A stretch of DNA of 64,000 nt from Casuarina equisetifolia (GCA_028551475.1 CM052361.1:22333491-22397490), one strand, 5' to 3'. Shown: positions 19,311 to 36,758, numbered from the stretch's first letter. A program made the numbers and translations. The notes: generated by a model from the letters alone, not told the origin.

Positions 19311-21299
19311 CGTAGTTTTGATGTCCCTTTCTCATAGTAAGAGCAGATACAAATCCATCACTAATAGGTAGTAGAACCTAGATCTGAGGGGGACAAAGAT
19401 GTTTGAGAGAGAGGGAAAGCAATCACATAGCTTACAGGATGTTTGCGCATTGCACAAAAGATTGGAAAATACTACAGACATCTTGATTATTTTATGAATT
19501 TAAGTGTTACGAGGGAAAAGCAGCAACGAAAGAATAAATAGGACGGGGATTTTATGAAAACTTTTCAAAAAGATACCCAATATAATGGAAAAAGGGTGAA
19601 GGTAGCATGAGATAAACAACTATTAGTAATATATATAGATATATATTTTAAGAAACATGAGCAATACAAGGGTAGGATATAAGTCTAACTCTTGGAAAAA
19701 GAAAAATATCTTATATATCATACTGCCATATAAAAAATTTAAAATAAAAGTATGAAATATATAGGATAGTATATTTGCTTAATCCAATAGTGGTCTATAT
19801 AACTACCTAAGCCTAACTAATTGGGTACAAAAATTTTTAAATATGAGCATATGAGGTAAAGTCTTTTTTAATGAGACTCATGTGGTGAAATTTCTCCTTA
19901 ATGAAATTTAATCTTAATTTTGACATCCAATTACTTTTTTTTAAAAAAAAATAAACAAGAGCAATACTCTAATATATTTTGTTAATAAAAATTGAGTTGA
20001 AATACCATATCTTGTTGGAATTAAATGTACCGTATAAGGCTAACCCAACCAAATGTTACATGCCCTCAATAAGGGGAAAAAAAAGAAAAATCCTAAAGTT
20101 AGGATTAAATACATTCAACTTTGCAATTAGTTTCTCATATGAGAAAAGATGATGGAGAATAATCCAAATTAGAATGAAGTGTATCACCTAAAAAGCATGA
20201 TAATGATTCATCATGGTCATGCTTTGGAACTAAGACTCAATGAATTTAGCTTTGATGGAGCATTGGCCTCTAGTTTTTAGGTCGCACCATTCCCTCCTTA
20301 AGGGGCTCCAATCTAGCCTAAGCACAAAAATTGTTATCTTTAATGATGCTAGTTATTATTTTCTTTCTCACTTTGGGTTAAAGGCATTCATTTATCACTT
20401 CAAGGCAGTTAAAGACATCATAAATCTCATCAATAAGGCAATTCTCACTTCGTTTATTCTTCTTAGCCTAATGAGTGTTTTTTTTTTCTAGTAGTTTTCT
20501 TTTTGTTCTTTTGTCTTTTTGCTAAATGCAAGTAGGGACGGTTATGGCTTTTTAAGGAGAATGAAAAAAATAATTTTTGTATGATTGAAAGAAAAGACGT
20601 AAAATGAAAGGTAAGTGAAATATATGGTTATTTCAACTAAAAAAAGAAGGTAAGAAAGAGTAAATGGTGAAAAGGGGCTTAGTTGAAAAGTCCTTTTGGC
20701 TTAACCTCTTATCATCTTTTTGATTAGATATTATGATTGTGGATATGGGAAAGCAATTTTTTATTGAATATATTCTCAAGCGTCTATACGTGACATTTAC
20801 AAGAGAGGCCATTTACGTAGCTCTTATAGAGGTTTAGTTATACTAAGGAGATTCTGATGTTTATTTATTTATTTTTTATTACCCAAACCCCACAACTTTG
20901 TCCGACAGGTAAAGATGCCTTGATTCCAGTTAAACTAAGACTTCCTGACAATCCTTCCAAGTTAATATAGAACAATAATGTATTTTCTTCTATCAAACTA
21001 TCCAACAATTTCATCGATGACTTTCAATAACGCCTTGCACAAAATCTTACTATTTATCTAATTCCATAGACTAAATGATACTTTTTGCTTGTAGATGAGT
21101 ATATGAAGTACAGTCCATATATGTTCTTAAACTTTTTTTTCACATAAATACCTCTCTGGTGCCAAGGGCTCTACATAACTAGTAACATTTCTCAGAAATC
21201 GTTCCATGGTATTCAAGCAGAATAAGCAAATAATACCTTATGCAATAGTACAAGCAAGCACACTAACATTTGTTTGCTCTGATTGAGAACCATGTGTAC

Positions 21300-24532
<3,233 letters not shown>

Positions 24533-25322
24533 CTCTCCCTCTCCTTCTCCCTGATCCTAAACAACCACGCAAAGCTCCAGTCGGCTAACCCCTTGCTACA
24601 ACCTAACTTCAAATGAACACGTATTTGCTGTCAGTGGATAAGCAGCGCAAGAGCCTTACACCTTTGTCTATGTATATTAGCTTTCATAATAGGTGCGTAT
24701 TTTTCTCGGTGGCTGACAATATTGTTGCGGCAATGGATAATGCCCCACGAATGGAAGGTCGACAAATTACAGATTTTTAATCCTTTTGTGTTTGTCCGGA
24801 AGAAAGGAAACTCTTGTAAAACTTGAATTTTGTTTCTTGTCATAGCGTGGAGATGCTGCGTTATCAAGTAAACAAAATTCTACCATTGGCGGTGAATATC
24901 ACAAAGATTTGACCTTTAAGTCGCTTTTTGATACTGTTCTGGATCGATGGTATTTTGTCAAAGATTAAGATGGAACGACTACTTCTTAATTAAAAACAAT
25001 CATTTGTCTGTATCTTATCTTTATTTTAAATTTAGATCATTGACTTTGAAATCATTTCCCTTTTGAATTGCATACACACATATATGTATGTATGTGTGTG
25101 GGCATGTATATACACAGAGACATATTCTATGTTGTTGTTTTTCATTACATATATAGGTAAGATATGCAGTTACAAAACAAAGTACATGCATGTTATTTTC
25201 AAATTTATTATGCATAAAAATCCCATTAGTACATCAAACAAGTGTACAAAGCACATAGGTGCTTTATTTAATATTACATATAGGGAATATCACTTTTGTC
25301 CTCAATTTATGAACGTGAATGC

Positions 25323-27521
<2,199 letters not shown>

Positions 27522-27585
27522 TTCTCTTACTTTCTCACTCTCCGATTCTCTCTCAAACTTCTTGATCTTTTGTGTCTGTCATCAG

Positions 27586-27593
27586 CTATATAT
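27586..27593 (-). promoter_or_regulatory. TATA box of gene E
   Basis: Minus-strand TGATATATAGCTG about 70 bp upstream of the start codon, conserved in D. The leader between is CT-rich on the plus strand (GA-rich in the transcript). Confidence 0.55.
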
Positions 27594-28264
27594 CAAGATT
27601 TATGAGAGTCTCGTGGCGCTGGCAAGGAGAGCAGGGAAGCAAATTGACTCGAACGTCATATCTGATATAATAGTACCAAGATTGGCTTTAATGTCATATC
27701 CCTAGGGATATTCTTCGTCAGTAATGGAAGTTGATTTACGTACTAAAATGGAGTTCCAAGCGATGACAAGAATGAAGTTTAATTCATATCCATGGGACTT
27801 CATAAATTATGACCAGAAAAAAAAAAAGAAGGAAAAAAAGGCGGGAAAACTTTAAATCGTAGACCAGATGATTGCACGGCTTGGAAAATTCAGAGCCGCC
27901 ACCAGCATCGCGTCATAGAACTCCCCTTGTCAGCCTGTCCTTCCCAGGACCACACCTCTATACGTACCAATCAAAAAGGCCGATAATTTAGCCACAGTTC
28001 AAGCTAAGACAAAAGTGTAAGGCTCATACGCTGCTGCTTAGCCACAAAAAATAATATGCGTGCTTTTAGATATGAGCAAACTTTCAAGGTATATTTGATT
28101 TCGGGGGCAAGAAAATCCGAGGGTGAAAATTTTGGTCCAACCGAACCAAAGCCCACCGTTTGTTTTGTGGAAGTATTTTCATAGCAATAAGAAAGCCGTA
28201 GAACAACTTGGATTGATGATTTTTTGTAGATCGATAGCAAATCAGTAATCAAAAGAGAGCGAAC

Positions 28265-28335
28265 GCTACCTCATTTTTTCCGCTTGTGACAAGCTGTCAT
28301 CTGCTTTCTATGATAGACATGTCTACTTGAGCCAT
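28265..28335 (-). pseudogene. Orphan SDR exon-1 relic 1
   Basis: The minus strand starts ATGGCTCAAGTAGACATGTC (28335 leftwards) and gives MAQVDM then IESR, after which TGA interrupts. The part coding WSLQGM is deleted, and a degraded remnant of the TALVTGG region follows. No exons 2-5 lie downstream before gene E's promoter. A CT run (28336-28354) lies directly upstream, as in F, G and H, so this was the first exon of an F/G/H-type copy. Confidence 0.7.
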
Positions 28336-28384
28336 CTCTCTCTCTCTCTCTCTCACATAGTGTGACCTCCGATTGTGCCTGTTA

Positions 28385-28978
28385 CTTCTTAATTATGAAG
28401 AGTGGTTCTAAGCCTCCTACAGGCCGCAATCAAAGAGACGGGAAAGACACGGAACAAAACGTCAAAGACCTAAAAAATGGAAAAACCAAATAGATTTCTT
28501 TTCCATCTGTACTAATTTCTTAAGCTGGAAAGACTCATATGCAATAGCTGTTAATCTTTCAGTGAAATACTTAATCTAATTTCTTATAACTGTCAAAGAA
28601 TATTACTTTTACTAGTATATCAGCATATTTAGTAAGTATATATGGCAAGGAAATAATCTTTATTAAAAGTAAGACCTTACTGTAATAACACCAATAACCT
28701 TTGACAAACTTATATTATAATAGACGTAATCAATTGCGGTGACAAAATGTAAATCTACAATTGAAGTTTTTGTCCAAAAAAGGACACTAGAGAATAATCC
28801 AGATTGGAATCCAATGTGTTACTTTAGAGCTATCAATCTTTCGTTCAGGGAAGGAGCAAGTGAGCAAGTCTTCTTCCTTAAACTCATTATCTAGAATCAA
28901 ATACTTGTTAATTGTAGGATTGGTGGAACTTTTGGCTCTAGTCATATGAACCACCACTTTTTTGCTTCGAGTCTCTAC
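28385..28978. repeat. 0.59-kb direct duplication, left copy (SDR 5' flank)
   Basis: Starts GTTACTTCTTAATTATGAAG and runs to the TCGAGTCTCTACT motif. It is nearly identical to 35980-36575. Its start resembles the upstream region of F, G and H (AAGAGTGGTTC...CAATCAAAGAGA), so it is SDR promoter-flank DNA. The two copies bracket the 7-kb repeat cluster. Confidence 0.85.
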
Positions 28979-29836
28979 TAGCCTGCTTCTACGAGCTGCC
29001 ATTGGCTATCTACATCTGCGACTGCCATGTGGCATGTCACGATTTGGGTAATTTATTTTTATGTGGAATTTAATCATTAAATTCATTAGGCCCCACATGG
29101 ACCCCACATGTGGAGAGTTGGGCCTATGTTGGAAGTAAACGGGAAGGCTTACGTTGGGTTTGGGCTTTTAAAGCCCTGGTTGGCCCATTTTGATGGGCGA
29201 GAACATTATGTAAATGTGTTCCAAATTTATTGGTAGAAATTTAGGCCAACTCGATCCAGGTTTTATGGCATTTTATTTGGTATCTGGAGCTCTGCGAAAT
29301 ATCATTCTTCGGGTTGGCATGCGTCGGTGTGTTTAGATTAGTTAGAATTATTATGTTTGTCCCATGCACATTTATTTATGTATTACATATATGGTGTTTA
29401 TTTTCTAAGAATGTTAATCGCTTAAGGATCGTACAGTGCACGTGTGAAATAGATACTGGGTGTGAGACTAGTATGTTAAAGGATTTGTGTATAAAGCCTT
29501 GCGCTAGTGGGTTTGTTGATGCATGTGTGTATAAACCCTTACGCTGGTGGGTTTGTCAATGTATGTCTGTAGGAAGGTGTGAGCCGATGGGTTTGTTGGT
29601 TTGAAATTCATATCATGAATTAAATAATTTGTATAGATGTAAAATATAGATATGTTTATATAAATTCATACCATGAATTAAATAATTTGTATGATATAAA
29701 TTATACATATATGATGGTGATACTGTATATATGAGCTGAGTTAGTTGGGCCTGTATGTTTTGGGTATTGTTGGTGGACTTCAATTGTGATTGAAATGGGC
29801 CAATTATATGTTGTTATAAATGGAGGCTCAAACGAT
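28979..29836. repeat. Direct repeat R, copy 1
   Basis: About 860 bp, strongly similar to 31645-32497 (for example CATTGGCTATCTAC, CATGTGGAGAGTTGGGCC or close variants, GGCTTTTAAAGCCCTGGT). It also has a shorter third copy at 33352-33763. Frames inside it (for example 29314-29604) have no family match. It is probably non-coding transposon DNA. Confidence 0.85.
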
Positions 29837-30867
29837 GAGTGTGTTTGGCACGTTTATTAAATGTCACATGTTTAACGCATTTAACTTGGCTACGATCATG
29901 GCTAATGACGAATTAATAATATTGTCTATATGTGATTGTGTTAGCAATCGATTGAGATTTAAGTAATAGATAAGATGTGATCGATAAGATTAATAATAAT
30001 ATTGTCTACATATCATTTATTGTACTTTATAGGTTACAAAACCCTGATTGAACGTTCGAGTGATAGATAATTAGAGTAACTTATGGATGAGTAATGTCAA
30101 AACAAGTACATTTATGTTGCATGCATGTATTGCATAGCTTCCACAATGCTTCATACCTCGGGTGTGCACCACTGGTCGGAGTAGTACTCTTTTTTCATAG
30201 TTTCCTCTGTGAGCATACAACATCTAGTTGTTTGGAGGAATCCAGTTTATGGTACTAATTATGTTGAGTTGTTTTGGATGAATGGAGTAGATAGCTAAAG
30301 TTCTACTCTTCGATGTCATCTTGTTGATTGTTACTCCATCCTCCGTGGATGTGAGACTCATGTAATTCGACGATCATGCACGGGCATTGCCTCGTGAAGG
30401 TGTATAGGTTGAGGAGGCATATCACCAGCGTTGGCTGGTTCATGCGGCGTTTCTTCTTTGCCATAGCGTGGAGTGATGTTTATGATGAGGGGGATGAGGG
30501 AGACGTGGACGTAAATGAAGACTGTGTTTTTTGCATTTGGGGATGGTAATCCTTGGTTATCTAGGTTGGCCAGAACAGTTGTATATATATAGAGACATCC
30601 CCAAGCTTATATAGCACGATTGTAGGTATCCTGTGTCTAATCATTGTTACAGGTATCCCGCGTCTAATTGTTCAATGGTGCGCACATTTGATATTTGAAA
30701 TGTAATTGGGTTGCACGCCAAATAGATTGTACCAATGAGTAACTTTCCTGTGGGAAAGTAATTTAACACGCATTACAAAGCATCGTCTTTGTATGATTTA
30801 CAATAAGGGTACCCACTGTAGTAATTGTATAAGCCAAGTTATTTGGCCTCATAAGTTTTCCCGACAT
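29837..30867. other. Repeat-cluster interior, no gene
   Basis: AT-rich sequence between repeat R copy 1 and the left inverted-repeat arm. I see no coding motif. Confidence 0.4.
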
Positions 30868-31611
30868 GGGATGGGCTTTCAACGACAATTGAAGAAGGTC
30901 GCATGCTTATATGGATCATCAAGTGCTTTGATGGACTTAGAGGGTCATTGAGTTAGGTCGAGGATGTTATACAAAGCATTGTCGTTGTATTCATTATAAG
31001 GTAGATGGGCCAAGAGTTTTGGCCCATTATTATGGACTACGTTGACTACATAGTTGGTTAAATTAGCCCATGTTTGGGTTTTGACTTTAAAAGCCCTGGT
31101 AAGCCCATTGTGATGGGTGGGAACAATATTTAAGTGTGTTTAAACTTATTGGTATATATTTTAGCTCTGTGTATACTTGGTGGAGAAGTTTCATTTGTCA
31201 AAGAAACTTAGTTTTGTAGTATGGAATTTGCTCTAGAATTGGATGGGGACATAAAGATATGGTTTGCCATAATGGTGAAGCTCTTTTGCAACTCAGAAGA
31301 ATGTTAGGTTTCAATTTATTAGAAGCTCTTTGCTTTTATCAAGAGTAATTTCTTTGAAAATTGGACATTTTTTGTTATGTGAGGAAAATGTTTTCTACGT
31401 ATATTTGAAAACTATAAGGGTTTGGAGACATGTTTTCATTGTTAAAAGGTGCACGCAGCACACCGTTTTAGTGGAATTGAGGATGAGTTCACAACGTAGC
31501 GTTTTTAAAGGAAATGGGAAAAATCCGTACTCACACTAGACCGTATAATCACACTAGTTCGTACCCCGTGAAAACTTTCTATATAGGTTGGTGTTAGTGT
31601 GACTTATGACG
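30868..31611. repeat. Inverted repeat, left arm
   Basis: About 740 bp whose reverse complement is at 32497-33233. Paired landmarks: TCATCAAGTGCTTTGATGGA (30917) with TCCATCAAAGCACTTGATGA (33173), and GAAAACTTTCTATATAGG (31570) with its complement at 32521. The arms have diverged by point changes and small indels. Confidence 0.85.
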
Positions 31612-31643
31612 TGGCATGTTAGTAGCGGGTTATATAATATTAC
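31526..31643. repeat. Terminal-like repeat T, copy 1
   Basis: About 120 bp: CCGTACTCACAC.AGAC.GTA, AATCACACTAGT.CGTA.CCC, GAAAACTTTCTATATAGGTT, then TGTTAGTGTGACTTATGACG. It recurs at 35851-35970 and, inverted, at 32497-32580. In the two direct copies it ends with TATATAATATT at a repeat boundary, as a transposon terminus would. Confidence 0.7.
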
Positions 31644-31644
31644 T

Positions 31645-32497
31645 AGCCTACTACTATGAGCTACCATTGGCTATCTACGTCTGCAATTGCCATATGGCAT
31701 GTTGCGATTGGGTAATTTATTTTTATGTTGAATTTAATCATTAAATTCATTGGGCTCCACATGGACCCTACATATGGAGAGTTGGGCCTATGTTGGAAGT
31801 AAGCGGGAAGGCTTACGTCAGGTATGGGCTTTTAAAGCCCTGGTAGGCCCATTCTGATGGGCGAGAACACTATGTAAGTGTGTTCCAAATTTATTGGTAG
31901 AAATTTGGGCCAACCCGATCCAGGTTTTATGGCATTTTATTTGGTATCTGGAGCTCTGCAAAATATCATTCTTTGGGTTAGCGTGCATCGGTGTGTTTAG
32001 ATTAGTTAGAATTATTATGTTTGTCCCACGCACATTTATTTATGTATTATATATATGGTGTTTATTTTCCAAGAGTGTTGATCGCTCAAGGATCGTACAG
32101 TGCACGTGTGAAATAGATATTGGGTGTGAGACCAGTATGTTAAAGGATATGTGTATAAAGCCTTGCGCCAATGGGTTTGTTGGTGCACGTGTGTATAAAC
32201 CCTTATGCTAGTGGGTTTGTTAGTGTACGTTTGTAGGAAGGCGTGAGCCGATGGGTTTGTTGGTTTGAAATTCATATCATGAATTAAATAATTTGTATAG
32301 ATATAAAATATAGATATGTTTATATAAATTCATACCATGAATTAAATAATTTGTATGATATAAATTATACATAGATGATGGTGATACTAGATATATGGGC
32401 CGAGTTAGTTGGGCCTGTATGTTTTGGGTATTGTTGGTGGACTTCAATTGTGATTGAAGTGGGCCAATTATATGTTGTTATAAATGGAGGCCCAAAC
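31645..32497. repeat. Direct repeat R, copy 2 (inverted-repeat loop)
   Basis: Second copy of the 0.86-kb repeat at 28979-29836. It forms almost the whole spacer between the two inverted-repeat arms. Confidence 0.85.
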
Positions 32498-33233
32498 GTC
32501 ATAAGTCACAGTAACACCAACCTATATAGAAAGTTTTCACGGGGTACGGACCAGTTTGATTGTACAGTCTGGTGTGAGTACAGATTTTTCCCAATTCCTT
32601 TAAAAATGTTGCATTGTGAACTCATCCCCAATTCCTCTAAAACGGTGTGCTGTGCTCACCTTCTAACAATGAAAACATGTCTCCAAACCTTTATAGTTTT
32701 TGAATATATGCAGAAAATATTTTCCTCACATAAAAAAAAATGTCCAATTTCCAAAGAAATTGCTCTTGATAAAAGCAAAGAGCTTCTAATAAACTAAAAC
32801 CTGACATTCTTCCGAGTTGCAAACAAGCTTCACCATTATGGCAAACCACATCTCTATGTCCCCATCCAATTCTAGAGCAAATTCCATACTATGAAACAAA
32901 TTTTCTTCGACGAACGAAACTTCTCCTCTAAGTATGCACAGAGCCAAAATATGTACCAATAAATTTAAACACATTTAAATAATGTTCCCGCCCATCACAA
33001 TGGGCTTACCAGGGCTTTTAAAGTTGAAACCCAAACTTAGGCTAATTTAACCAACAATGTAGTCAACGTAGTCTATAATGATGGGCCAAAACTCTTGGCC
33101 CATCTACCTTATAATGAATACAAAGACAATGCTTTGTATAACATCCTCGACCTAACTCATTGAGCCTCTAAGTCCATCAAAGCACTTGATGATCCATAAA
33201 AGCATGCGACCCTCTTCAATTGTCATTGAAGTA
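32497..33233. repeat. Inverted repeat, right arm
   Basis: Reverse complement of 30868-31611, separated from it by about 885 bp. It includes an inverted copy of repeat T at 32497-32580. A transcript through both arms would form a long hairpin. Confidence 0.85.
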
Positions 33234-33351
33234 TTGGGTAATTTATTTGTCATCCATATTTGTCCCCATTCAATTGTCATCCATTCAATTGTCATTGAAG
33301 TATTGGGTAATTTATTTGTCCCTATTCAATTATCATCCATATAAGCCCTTC

Positions 33352-33763
33352 ACTATCTACGTTAGTGATTGCCACATGGCATGTCACTATTGGGTAATTT
33401 ATTTTTATGTTGAATTTAATCATTAAATTCACTAGGCTCCACATGGGCCCTACATGTGGAGAGTTGGGCCTATGTTAGAAGTAAGCGAGAAGGCTTACGT
33501 CGGGTTTGGGCTTTTAAAGCCCTAGTAAGCCCATATGGATTGGGCGGGAACACTATGTAAGTGTGTTCAAATTTATTGGTATAAATTTGGGCCAACCCAT
33601 CCATGTTCTATGGCATTTTATTTGGTTTCTGGAATGGTGCGAAAGATCATTCTTCGGGTTGGCATGTGTCGGGTCTTTGAAGTTGTGAGAACTATTTGTT
33701 TGTCCAACTCACATTTATTTGTGGAATATTTGGAGTTTATTTTCCAAGAGCATTGTTCGCTTG
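33352..33763. repeat. Direct repeat R, copy 3 (shorter, diverged)
   Basis: Shares GGGTAATTTATTTTTATG, GGAGAGTTGGGCCTATG and GGCTTTTAAAGCCCT with copies 1 and 2, but is more diverged and ends near 33763, where an unassigned coding-like stretch follows. Just left of it, 33217-33254 and 33289-33326 are a short local tandem duplication. Confidence 0.75.
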
Positions 33764-34513
33764 AGGATGGCTTACAGATGAGGTGGATGGAAGAAGGTGG
33801 GGTATGGTTTTAGTCGTGGTTAGAAGCAAGTTGCTTCTGGTGGTTCTAAGTATGGGAAGTCGTGGAGTCGACGGACTTATGAGTGCAGAAAGTGTGGGAT
33901 GTTTTCAACGAAGTTAGCCACTACGCCGATTGTTAACACCGAAGGACATGGGGTTCTAATCAGTATGCCTGCCTTGGGCCTTGCACACGATGATTGCAAA
34001 AGCAATACTATTGAGGCCTAGAAGATCTTGGTGAATAGGTGTTTCACATTGCAAAGTGGTGAGGCAATTGGTAATGAGATGGTGGTGGACTCGAGGGCCT
34101 CTGAGAATATATTTTCGGGGATTACACAACTTATTATTGTGCATGATGTGCGACCTACTAGGACAGTGCCTTTGATCGATGTGGTGTTTTCAATGTTGAA
34201 CGGACCTATGTGAGCTACGATGGCGATCGTGCATCCAGAATTGACTGGTCATTTTAAGATTGTCCATCGGACTGAGATGAAGTTTAATGACGCGTCGCCT
34301 AGTCAGACTTTTACAGTTGATCAAGATATCAAGTCATGTGGTGGTAAGGGTCCTATATGTTACACAATGTTTAAAGATTGTAGTGGGCATGAAGATGGTG
34401 ACTTGCTTAATGTTAAGTGGAATGCATTGTATGCTTATATTTTGTGGGAGTCATATGATACGACTGGGCATATCTCTTGTAATATACAGTTGATGTTGGA
34501 TTACTACCATTAG
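33764..34513 (+). pseudogene. Unassigned decayed coding stretch, possibly retroelement
   Basis: Several adjacent plus-strand frames (34028-34213 and 34220-34513) read for over 450 bp with only one stop between them. One contains VVDSRASENIFSG, loosely like the DSGAS aspartic-protease signature of copia elements, and upstream is a CRKCG pair that could be half of a zinc knuckle. Neither motif is complete. I do not assign a function. Confidence 0.3.
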
Positions 34514-35035
34514 CTATTGTAATGGTAGTACTAATGTTATGTGTTATTTGAAATGAAATAAAGTTGTGTACGAATTACTTTAACATATCGTATGTTAAAG
34601 TAAGATAATTCAAATTTGAATTATTTTGAAAGTCCCTCTGCAAGATTCAACAAATTTGAATTACTTTGAAACTTCCTTTGCAAGATTCGATGAATCACGT
34701 GATTGACCACGTGTAATGGCAAACTATTACTGTTTATTGTGGGAAATTTGACTATAATCAAATTTAAGAAAAATAGGTACTGTTTAGATCAAACGATTGC
34801 TAAGATTGTTATGGCAATCTTGAATTACATTTGATGGAACAAGTTGAATCGTTTGAGTGGGAGATTGTATCAACTATGGAACGTGTGCGTTCCTTATATC
34901 TTGATTGATGTGGATTTCACACGCCGAGCTGCTGAATCAGCTTCTGCTTGACGTACTGCTTCAGCTTGGGCTTGCGCAGTGAACTAGGGTAAGTTGCTTA
35001 GCTGTGAATGATATGGTGCTCTGGTGGTCGGCAGA
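34514..35035. other. Non-coding stretch inside the repeat cluster
   Basis: Contains a local repeat of CAAATTTGAATTA..TTTGAAA with TTTGCAAGATTC or close variants (34610-34690). No gene is recognised. Confidence 0.4.
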
Positions 35036-35827
35036 TTATAAGCCAATTTGTGAGACAGAGTCTCCTGGTCCGACTAGATGTTCAAGTTCATTGTGTGGTG
35101 GAGCCATGTTTAAAGCTCTTGCAGCTTGTATTTGGGAGAATGCTATACCTGGCATTGCGTATCCTGTCCTTTGTAAGGACATTGATGAGCACTGTTGAAC
35201 TGCTTGTGAGTTTCGTAAGTCTAGCTTTGGTGCGTGGATGCAATGCCATACTTTTATGTCGCCCATTGTAAGCTTGTTGGAGTTTATGGTTATTTCAGAT
35301 GGATGGTATCCCATGGCACCTCCTTGGTTGGAGGTGGATATTTTGAGTGACGCTTGAATGGTGCAGAAATGAACCCTCTCGTTCATGTTGGTGTCTTGGA
35401 CTTGATAATTTGCTCTCCATGGGGATTCATCTTTGCTAGAAGTGTATGATGTCCCGTAATATGTGATTTTTACAAGGCATAAAATAGGCCACTTGAATGT
35501 GGCCTGGAGATTGTCTGGCGTTTTCAACCTGTCGTCGAAGATATTTGCTTCGATGAATCCTATTGTGTTGATTAGTGTGAGAGGCTTATATGAGATCTCG
35601 AGTGTATTTATTATGATAGATCTTGAAAATGCAGTTTTCCATCAAGATGGTAGCTTCAGGTTCATTGGGGTGAGCCTGCCTATATACTTGAGTTGTGCCG
35701 AAAAGTCTTCTTCGACTGATGTTAGGGGATGGGCACTAGCTGAGCTAAGATCATCCATGGCAAGTGGGAATGAGCGTTTTGAGTATGGTGGGTGATATTT
35801 ATGTGTGATTTGCCATGCGCAGCGCAC
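35036..35827 (-). pseudogene. Unassigned ORF pair, 163 and 61 codons, minus strand
   Basis: One open frame of 163 codons (35527-35036) and a second of 61 codons (35827-35642) lie close together on the minus strand with few stops between them, suggesting one decayed protein of over 230 residues. The smaller begins MRCAWQITHKYHPP; the larger contains SPWRANYQVQDTN and KVWHCIHAPKLDL. I recognise no domain. An origin in a transposon or an old integrated virus is possible but unsupported. It lies just inside the right edge of the repeat cluster, next to repeat T. Confidence 0.3.
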
Positions 35828-35850
35828 TGCTTATTACTTGTTTGTGGGTG

Positions 35851-35970
35851 GAGTCCGTACTCACACCAGACTGTACAATCACACTAGTCCGTATCCCTTG
35901 AAAACTTTCTATATAGGTTGGTGTTAGTGTGACTTATGACGTAGCATGTTAGTAGCAAGCTATATAATAT
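35851..35970. repeat. Terminal-like repeat T, copy 2
   Basis: Second direct copy of the 120-bp repeat at 31526-31643, at the right edge of the 7-kb cluster and followed immediately by the right copy of the 0.59-kb flank duplication. Confidence 0.7.
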
Positions 35971-35979
35971 TGTGCATGT

Positions 35980-36575
35980 TACTTCTTAATTATGAAGAGT
36001 GGTTCTAAGCCTCATACAGGCTGCAATCAAAGAGACGGGAAAGACACGGAAGAAAAAGTCAAAGACCTAAAAAAGGGAAAAACCAAATAGATTTCTTTTC
36101 CATATGTACTAATTTCTTAAGCTAGAAAGACTCATATGCAATAGCTATTAATCTTTCAATTAAATACTTAATCTAATTTCTTATAACTCTGTCAGAGAAT
36201 ATTGCTTTTACTAGTATATCATCATATTTAGTAACTATATATGGCAAGGAAATAATCTTTATTAAAAGTAAGACCTTACTGTAATAACACCAATAACCTT
36301 TGACAAACTTATATTATAATAGACATAATCAATTGCAGTGACAAAATGTAAATCTACAATTGAAGTTTTCGTCCAAAAAAGGACACTAGAGAATAATCCA
36401 GATTGGAATCCAATGTGCTACTTTAGAGCTATCAATCTTTCATTCAAGGAAGGAGCAAGTGAGCAAGTCTTCTTCCTTAAACTCATGATCTAGAATCAAA
36501 TACTTGTTAATTGTAGGATTGGTGGAACTTTTGGCTCTAGTCATATGAACCACCACTTTTTTGCTTCGAGTCTCT
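35980..36575. repeat. 0.59-kb direct duplication, right copy
   Basis: Near-identical to 28385-28978. Landmarks include GAAGAGTGGTTCTAAGCCTC, AATTGAAGTTTT.GTCC and CCACTTTTTTGCTTCGAGTC. It diverges from the left copy after TCGAGTCTCTACT. Confidence 0.85.
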
Positions 36576-36669
36576 ACTCTAATGAAGGTTGCCTCTTAGT
36601 TAAATATGTTGGTCAAGAAAACTGTAGGGTAAATGTTTTCAATCCACTAATTTTCCACCTACAGTTTAT

Positions 36670-36758
36670 TGTATCTATTTTGTTCCACCCTTGACAAAAG
36701 CTATCATTCGCTGAAGACTCCATCTGCTTTCGCTGCTGCCCATCTCTGCGTCAGCCAT
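36670..36758 (-). pseudogene. Orphan SDR exon-1 relic 2
   Basis: The minus strand from 36758 reads MADAEMGSSESRWSLQRM, then IAFVKGGTK and a TAG stop where GIG should follow. The TG of TGGTKGIG is changed to KG. No other exons lie to the left. The first 18 residues are full length relative to intact copies, so this is a complete but mutated first exon, separate from relic 1. Confidence 0.7.
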
